From an uncultured Francisellaceae bacterium (GTDB lineage: Bacteria; Pseudomonadota; Gammaproteobacteria; Francisellales; CACEW01), in assembly GCA_905612315.1 (NCBI GenBank), contig CAJQSL010000019.1:1-64000 (forward strand): DNA of 64,000 nucleotides, in the 5' to 3' direction. Position numbers and translations under genes: made by a program. Within the stretch, counting starts at the first letter, position 1. The number at the start of each line of letters is the position of its first letter. Of this stretch, positions 58,398 through 64,000 are shown piece after piece. The notes beneath the pieces were generated by a model. The model made no database searches and had not been told where the DNA came from. It saw only the letters and a program-made list of their open reading frames with translations.

Positions 58398-59666
58398 ATG
58401 CATCAACTAGCAAAATATGAGGAGCAATTTTCACACCTTGCTCTTAGCCTAATCCCTGGTATTGGGCCAAAAACTTTTAAAAATATTAAAGATCTTTACC
58501 AAAAAAAATATCAAGCTAATCCTCTTGAGCAGCTCTGGGATGATTTACGTAGAAAAAACACTCAGCTGCTTCCTCAAAGATTACAAAACATTTTAAATAA
58601 AATAAATTTTTTAGAAATTGAGAAAGAAGCTCAAAAAGCACTAGAGTGGTCTGAACAAACTAATAATCATATAATTTTTAAAAATAACAAGCATTACCCA
58701 AAATTACTTTTAGAAATATCTGACCCACCACCAGTTCTGTATGTAAAAGGTAATTTAGATATTTTAAATTACCCGCAAATTGCAATAGTTGGCGCTAGGG
58801 ATATGAGTAGATATGGGCAAAAAAATGCAAGCGCATTTGCGAAAGCTCTCGCCCAAAGAAACATTGTCATAACAAGTGGCTTGGCGCGTGGTATAGACAC
58901 CACCGCTCATCAAAGCGCGGTTAACACTATTAGCAGAACAGGTAATTGTGTAGCCGTTATGGGAACGGGCCTAAATTATATTTATCCTAATCAAAATAAA
59001 AAACTGGCTGAACAAATTTTGGACAAAAATGGAGCTTTGATATCAGAACTTCCTCTTGATACAAAGGTTAATAAAATAAATTTCCCCAGGCGCAATAGAA
59101 TAATCAGCGCGATCAGTATTGCAACTTTGATAGTCGAGTGCTCAATTAAAAGCGGGTCTTTAATTACAGCTCGCTTTGCACTTGAACAAGACAAAGAAGT
59201 TTTTACTATTCCAGGGCCGATAGACCACCCCCTATCCCAAGGGCCACATAATTTAATTCAGCAAGGTGCAAAGTTAGTACAAAATATTAATGATATTCTT
59301 AATGAGATGCCATCATGGGGCAAAGATGCAATTAAAAAACATAACTTAGATCATAAAAAATCTATCGGTCCTACTGTTAATATTTCTGAGAATACCTCTG
59401 AGAACACCTCTGAGAATATTTCTCCTAATATTAATAAAAAAAATATTAAAAATAAATTAGTTACAAAAGATGATTTAAATAATAAAGAAAAACATCATGT
59501 TTTGCTGTATATTGATTATGAAATAACCCCAATTGATGTTATTATAAGAAGAGTTGATATCCCGCTTTCTATGTTAAAACAACATATAATAACTCTAGAA
59601 TTAGATGGCTGGATCAAGGCTTGCCCCGGTGGGTATATTAAATTAAAAGGCGTAGATGATGGCTAA
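58398..59666 (+). CDS. dprA: DNA-processing protein DprA (Smf)
   Basis: DprA loads RecA on incoming single-stranded DNA during natural transformation. The extended Rossmann fold is clear from AIVGARDMSRYGQ, SGLARGIDTTAHQSA, VMGTGLNYIYPNQN and FPRRNRIISAIS, then SIKSGSLITARFAL. An Asn/Ser/Thr-rich linker with a tandem NTSE repeat leads to the C-terminal winged helix. The length of 422 aa is typical. It overlaps smg. Confidence 0.95.
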   Translation: MHQLAKYEEQFSHLALSLIPGIGPKTFKNIKDLYQKKYQANPLEQLWDDLRRKNTQLLPQRLQNILNKINFLEIEKEAQKALEWSEQTNNHIIFKNNKHYPKLLLEISDPPPVLYVKGNLDILNYPQIAIVGARDMSRYGQKNASAFAKALAQRNIVITSGLARGIDTTAHQSAVNTISRTGNCVAVMGTGLNYIYPNQNKKLAEQILDKNGALISELPLDTKVNKINFPRRNRIISAISIATLIVECSIKSGSLITARFALEQDKEVFTIPGPIDHPLSQGPHNLIQQGAKLVQNINDILNEMPSWGKDAIKKHNLDHKKSIGPTVNISENTSENTSENISPNINKKNIKNKLVTKDDLNNKEKHHVLLYIDYEITPIDVIIRRVDIPLSMLKQHIITLELDGWIKACPGGYIKLKGVDDG

Positions 59667-60183
59667 AAAAAATCTAATTGAGTTACTAATCTCTATTATA
59701 AGTGAAGTTATTGAACTCACTAAAGAGAATAAACTTACTGGATTAGAGCTAAAGAAAATTTTAAAAGAAGGTAATATCCCTCCCCATGAAGCTCAAGATA
59801 TTATTATGTGGTTTCAAAACTTTGCAAATGATAATAAAAACAAAAAAAGAAATATTAACAAAAAAAGAACCAGTGACTCTATTAGGCTATTCACCACGGA
59901 AGAGAAAAGCAAAATACCAAGTTATTGTCTAAATAAACTTAATGAGCTTTGTTTATATAAAATTATAACTCCCGAAGATCGTGAATTAATTTTATTACAA
60001 GCTATGGCTCTTAAGCAAAGTAAACTTACCGATGAGCACTTTCATTGGATTTGCCAAATGGTTATGGCTAATAATAAGAATAATGATAGTGATAACAAAT
60101 CTGAGCTTGAAGATAAACTTAATACAAAAGATATTATTAGCTTTATTCTTCAAAGAGATAATATGGAAATTACCGCGCATTAA
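59656..60183 (+). CDS. smg: Smg family protein (DUF494)
   Basis: This 175-aa protein matches the Smg family, with LIELLISIISEVIEL at the start and SIRLFTTEEKSKI followed by ITPEDRELILLQAMAL. The function is not known. Two adjacent ATG codons (59656, 59659) overlap the dprA stop. The AAAAGG ribosome-binding site lies inside dprA, indicating translational coupling. It is located between dprA and topA as usual. Confidence 0.9.
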   Translation: MMAKKNLIELLISIISEVIELTKENKLTGLELKKILKEGNIPPHEAQDIIMWFQNFANDNKNKKRNINKKRTSDSIRLFTTEEKSKIPSYCLNKLNELCLYKIITPEDRELILLQAMALKQSKLTDEHFHWICQMVMANNKNNDSDNKSELEDKLNTKDIISFILQRDNMEITAH

Positions 60184-60331
60184 GCATACAAACAAGATAC
60201 AAACAGAACTTTTTCTCTGTACAACTTGCATTTTTGATATTAGTATCCATTCTCGTAGAAAATAACTGTATTGAAAAATCATCTATAGTTAACAATAGTA
60301 TTTATTTAAGCCAGGATAGGATAAAGCAAAA

Positions 60332-62689
60332 ATGAGCACCAAACTTGTTATAGTAGAGTCACCCGCCAAAGCCAAAACCATTGAAAAATACCTTGGAAAG
60401 GACTACCAGGTCCTTGCATCATATGGCCATGTTAGAGATTTAATCGGCAAAAAAGGCGCAGTCGACCCTGATAATAATTTCCATATGGAATATGACCTAA
60501 TAGAAAGAAACAAGCCTCATGTAACAAATATTCTAAAAGCCTTAAAAAATAAAGACACTCTCCTGCTAGCAACCGATCCGGATCGTGAAGGAGAAGCAAT
60601 TTCATGGCATTTATATGAATACCTAAAAGAGAAAAAAGCTCTAAAAAATATTGAAGTTAAACGAGTTGCGTTTCATGAGATAACTAAAAAGGCCATTCTT
60701 CGCGCTATTGATAATAGTCGTGAAATAGCGATGGATCTTGTTGATGCACAGCAAGCCAGGCGCGCTTTGGATTATCTCGTAGGTTTTAATTTATCACCAT
60801 TATTATGGAAAAAGATTAAGCAAGGCTTATCTGCAGGTCGCGTACAAAGCCCGGCTTTGCGCCTAATTGTTGAGCGAGAAGCTGAGATTGAGAAGTTTGA
60901 ATCCCAAGAATACTGGCATATCGAATCTCACCTTGATAAAAGCAACAGTAACTTTATCGCCAAACTTACTCATTATAAGGATGAGAAGTTATCTCAATTT
61001 TCCATAACAAATGAAGATCAAGCTAATAAAATACATGATGATCTAAAAAAGCAAAGTTTTATCAATGACCCAAGTTGCGCTACCTTAAAAGTTGAAAAGA
61101 TCGACAAAAAACAACGTAAGCGTCAGCCATCAGCGCCATTTATCACATCAACTTTACAACAAGAAGCTGCACGTAAACTAGGATTTTCCGCTAAAAGAAC
61201 CATGATGTGCGCGCAACAACTTTATGAAGGCATAAGTTTAGGCGGTGAGAATATTGGTTTAATTACTTATATGAGAACCGACTCGATAAATCTATCGCAA
61301 GATGCAATAACTAGTATTCGAGAGCATATTCAAAAAACTTATGGCCAAAATGAAATCCCAGAAACCCCAAGGGTTTTCAAAACCAAATCTAAAAATGCTC
61401 AAGAGGCTCACGAGGCAATTAGGCCAACAGATATATCACTCCAGCCTAAAAATATTGCAGCGCATTTATCGGCGGATCAACTAAAACTTTATGAGCTAAT
61501 TTACAAACGCACTTTAGCATCACAAATGATCCATGCAACTTTAGATACAGTGGCTATAGATCTTAGTTGTGGAGCGAGTAATTTATTTAGAGCGACCGGC
61601 TCAACAATTAAACATCCAGGTTTTATGGCAGTTTATCTTGAAGGAAAAGATGACACCAAAGCAGATGATCATGATGATAGCAAAGAAAAACTCCTACCTG
61701 AGATGGAAATTGGTGAACTAATACCGCTTGATAAGATATTATGTGAGCAGCATTTTACCGAGCCTCCACCTAGATTTTCTGAGGCATCTTTAATTAAATC
61801 TTTAGAAGAATTTGGCATTGGCCGCCCTTCTACTTATGCAAGCATTATCTCAACTTTACAAAATAGAGAATATGCAACTATTGATCAAAAAAGATTTTAT
61901 CCATCTGACATTGGCAGAATCGTAAATAAATTTTTAACTGATTATTTTGCCAAATATATAGATTATGACTTCACCGCAAAATTAGAAGATGAACTCGATG
62001 CGATCTCTCGCGGGGAGAAAAAATGGATTCCTTTAATGGAAGAATTTTGGAAACCTTTTATTGCGCTTATTGAAAAAAATGATGCCGAAGTTTCTAGAGA
62101 AGATGTCAATAAACCTATTATTTTAGGCGAAGACCCTAAAGGCAATGTTGTTAGTGCAAGGCTAGGCAGATATGGGCCATTTGTACAAATTGGTGAAAAG
62201 GACGATGAAAAAAATCCTCCAAAATATGCCAGCATCAGAAAAGGCCAGAGCATGCTTGATATCACACTTGAGCAAGCTATGGAATTATTTAAACTTCCTC
62301 GAGTTTTAGGGCAAATGCCAGAAGGTAATTTTACCGGGCAAAATATTGAAGCTAATATTGGAAGATTTGGCCCGTATGTTAAATATGGCCCGAAAAACTT
62401 TGTATCTATAAAAGGCGAGCTTGATCCTCACACAATCACACTTGATGAGGCAATGGAGCTAGTTGAAGCTAAAATCAAATTTGATGCTGAAAAACTAATT
62501 CAAGATTTCCCTGAAGCTAAAATACAAGTATTAAACGGAAGATACGGCCCTTATATAACAGATGGCAAGAAAAATGCCAAAATCCCTAAAGATACTGACC
62601 CTAAATCTCTTAGTTTAGATAGGTGTAAAGAGCTAATTGCGGAGGCTCCAGCAAAAGGTGCTAGGCGCGGTCGAGCTAAGAAAAAATGA
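60332..62689 (+). CDS. topA: DNA topoisomerase I
   Basis: This type IA topoisomerase relaxes negative supercoils. The Toprim domain has ESPAKAKTIEKYLG and DPDREGEA. The active-site tyrosine is Tyr313 in TYMRTDSINLS. C-terminal repeats with GRYGPYI motifs follow. At 785 aa it lacks the Cys4 zinc ribbons of E. coli TopA (865) and ends in a basic ARRGRAKKK tail. It is the third gene of the dprA-smg-topA order. Confidence 0.96.
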   Translation: MSTKLVIVESPAKAKTIEKYLGKDYQVLASYGHVRDLIGKKGAVDPDNNFHMEYDLIERNKPHVTNILKALKNKDTLLLATDPDREGEAISWHLYEYLKEKKALKNIEVKRVAFHEITKKAILRAIDNSREIAMDLVDAQQARRALDYLVGFNLSPLLWKKIKQGLSAGRVQSPALRLIVEREAEIEKFESQEYWHIESHLDKSNSNFIAKLTHYKDEKLSQFSITNEDQANKIHDDLKKQSFINDPSCATLKVEKIDKKQRKRQPSAPFITSTLQQEAARKLGFSAKRTMMCAQQLYEGISLGGENIGLITYMRTDSINLSQDAITSIREHIQKTYGQNEIPETPRVFKTKSKNAQEAHEAIRPTDISLQPKNIAAHLSADQLKLYELIYKRTLASQMIHATLDTVAIDLSCGASNLFRATGSTIKHPGFMAVYLEGKDDTKADDHDDSKEKLLPEMEIGELIPLDKILCEQHFTEPPPRFSEASLIKSLEEFGIGRPSTYASIISTLQNREYATIDQKRFYPSDIGRIVNKFLTDYFAKYIDYDFTAKLEDELDAISRGEKKWIPLMEEFWKPFIALIEKNDAEVSREDVNKPIILGEDPKGNVVSARLGRYGPFVQIGEKDDEKNPPKYASIRKGQSMLDITLEQAMELFKLPRVLGQMPEGNFTGQNIEANIGRFGPYVKYGPKNFVSIKGELDPHTITLDEAMELVEAKIKFDAEKLIQDFPEAKIQVLNGRYGPYITDGKKNAKIPKDTDPKSLSLDRCKELIAEAPAKGARRGRAKKK

Positions 62690-62799
62690 TAAAAAATAAG
62701 AAAATCTTATAAATTTAATCTATAATTACTGCATATAAAAACTATTTCAATTTATATATAACTTGTCATTATTTATTAAATATTTTAGGGGTTGAGATC

Positions 62800-64000
62800 A
62801 TGGCTAAAGATGATGTAAAAAAAGTTTTATCACTTATTAAAGAACACGAAATCCGTTATGTTGATTTAAGATTTACGGATACTCATGGAAAAGAGCAACA
62901 TGTTACAATTCCATCATCACAAATAAACGATGATTTCTTTAAAGAAGGAACAATGTTTGATGGATCCTCAATTCAAGGCTGGCAGAAAATTGATAATTCT
63001 GACATGGTCTTGATGCCGGACCCTTCAGCTGTTTACATTGACCCATTCCATGATATTCCAACTTTGAATATCTTCTGTGATGTTTTAGACCCAATAACTA
63101 TGTCTGGCTACATAAAAGACCCAAGATCTGTTGCAGAACGTGCTGAAGCATATTTAAAATCCACAGGAATTGGCGATACCGTATATTTTGGACCCGAGCC
63201 TGAGTTTTTTGTGTTTGATGATGTGCGATTTTGGCAAGATATGTCAGGCGGTGGTTACCATATTAACTCAGAAGAAGCGGCCTGGAATAGTGGCGCTGAG
63301 ATACCTGGCGGCAATATGGGGCACCGCCCGGCAGTTAAAGGCGGTTATTTCCCTGTACCTCCAGTTGATAGCTCTCATGAGATACGCGCCCATATGTGCG
63401 AAGTTGCAACTGAGATTGGTTTAGAAATTGAAGTACATCATCATGAAGTTGGAACCGCAAGTCAAAATGAAATTGGCTTTAAGTTTAATACTCTTACTAA
63501 AAAAGCTGATGAACTCCAAATGATGAAATACGTAATTCACAATGTTGCGCATAATTTTGGAAAAACCGCAACCTTCATGCCAAAACCTCTTGTTGGCGAT
63601 AATGGTTCAGGTTTGCATTGTCACCAGTCTATATCTAAAGGCAAGAAAAACGTTTTCGCAGGTGATGGTTATGCTGGCTTATCACAAGAAGCCTTACATT
63701 ATATCGGCGGTATTATAAAACATGCTAAAGCTATAAATGCTTTTGCTAATGCTAGTACTAATAGCTATAAAAGGTTAGTACCAGGGTTTGAAGCACCAGT
63801 ATTACTTGCATATTCTGCAAGAAACAGATCAGCATCAATTAGAATCCCCTTCACTCATAGCCCTAAGGGTAAGCGTATTGAAGTTAGATTCCCTGATGCA
63901 TCTGGTAACCCTTATTTAATGTTCTCAGCTATGCTTATGGCAGGCTTAGATGGCATCATTAATCAGATCGACCCAGGTGATGCTATGGACAAAGACTTAT
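62800..64000 (+). CDS. glnA: Glutamine synthetase, 3' end outside window
   Basis: GlnA makes glutamine from glutamate and ammonia. The 400 codons present include [10 protein letters not shown], the metal-binding [12 protein letters not shown], and [16 protein letters not shown] with [21 protein letters not shown]. The start ATG at 62800 has AGGGG upstream. The adenylylation tyrosine and the C-terminus would be beyond the window. It is a bacterial type I enzyme. Confidence 0.96.
   Translation, partial: MAKDDVKKVLSLIKEHEIRYVDLRFTDTHGKEQHVTIPSSQINDDFFKEGTMFDGSSIQGWQKIDNSDMVLMPDPSAVYIDPFHDIPTLNIFCDVLDPITMSGYIKDPRSVAERAEAYLKSTGIGDTVYFGPEPEFFVFDDVRFWQDMSGGGYHINSEEAAWNSGAEIPGGNMGHRPAVKGGYFPVPPVDSSHEIRAHMCEVATEIGLEIEVHHHEVGTASQNEIGFKFNTLTKKADELQMMKYVIHNVAHNFGKTATFMPKPLVGDNGSGLHCHQSISKGKKNVFAGDGYAGLSQEALHYIGGIIKHAKAINAFANASTNSYKRLVPGFEAPVLLAYSARNRSASIRIPFTHSPKGKRIEVRFPDASGNPYLMFSAMLMAGLDGIINQIDPGDAMDKDL

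Overview
The window reads as a chromosomal segment of an AT-rich gammaproteobacterium that is probably host-associated. Lineage evidence is the gene order: hisS-yfgM-bamB-der; tig-clpP-clpX-lon-hupB-ppiD; rpsB-tsf-frr-uppS-cdsA; rng-yhdP-nitrilase-tldD; tRNA-Gln-prs-rplY-pth-ychF; and dprA-smg-topA are all standard gammaproteobacterial blocks. Host association is inferred from an ankyrin-repeat giant protein, a kinase-fold protein, a small protein ending in a perfect CaaX box and several orphan secreted or membrane proteins. Genus cannot be fixed from this DNA alone; a Legionellales- or Francisellales-like intracellular bacterium is a reasonable guess.

Layout, left to right. 1-3301 (minus) is the 5' part of a very large ankyrin protein with a recent internal duplication. 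3574-8614 (plus) carries hisS, yfgM, bamB and an enlarged der. 8678-12683 (minus) holds a LysE exporter, two palindromic repeat elements, the CaaX-box protein, prmC and prfA. 12869-19628 holds an orphan gene, the kinase-like protein, a CLC transporter, a lipid A acyltransferase and ppiD. 19967-26384 is the proteostasis block hupB-lon-clpX-clpP-tig. 26540-26916 is a four-tRNA operon with a clear promoter. 27000-28180 is a GC-rich island with a type-I membrane-protein candidate. 28466-38893 runs rpoS, spoT, rpoZ, gmk, holB, cdsA, uppS, frr, tsf, rpsB, pyrE. 38931-51909 runs tldD, nitrilase, yhdP, rng, bfr, ychF, pth, rplY, prs, tRNA-Gln. 52037-54868 holds hemB, a broken DUF4160/DUF2442 pair and pyrC. 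54954-56500 is a second orphan region with two more membrane proteins. 56914-64000 (plus) holds apaG, an exported protein, dprA, smg, topA and the start of glnA.

Housekeeping genes cover translation (hisS, prfA, prmC, frr, tsf, rpsB, rplY, pth, ychF, der), envelope assembly (bamB, yfgM, ppiD, lpxL-type, uppS, cdsA, yhdP), proteolysis and stress (lon, clpXP, tig, rpoS, spoT) and nucleotide or haem synthesis (pyrC, pyrE, prs, gmk, hemB). pyrH, expected between tsf and frr, is not there.

The least explained material is accessory. A structured DNA/RNA element of about 100 bp occurs at 26983-27093 and 55739-55850, with a degenerate third copy at 54954-55004. Each copy lies just 3' of an orphan membrane-protein gene whose composition differs from the surrounding genome. 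The two full copies share a hairpin with a compensatory base-pair change, an upstream -10-like box and a fully conserved tail of about 30 nt. This family, together with the CaaX-box protein, is the best candidate for something undescribed here.
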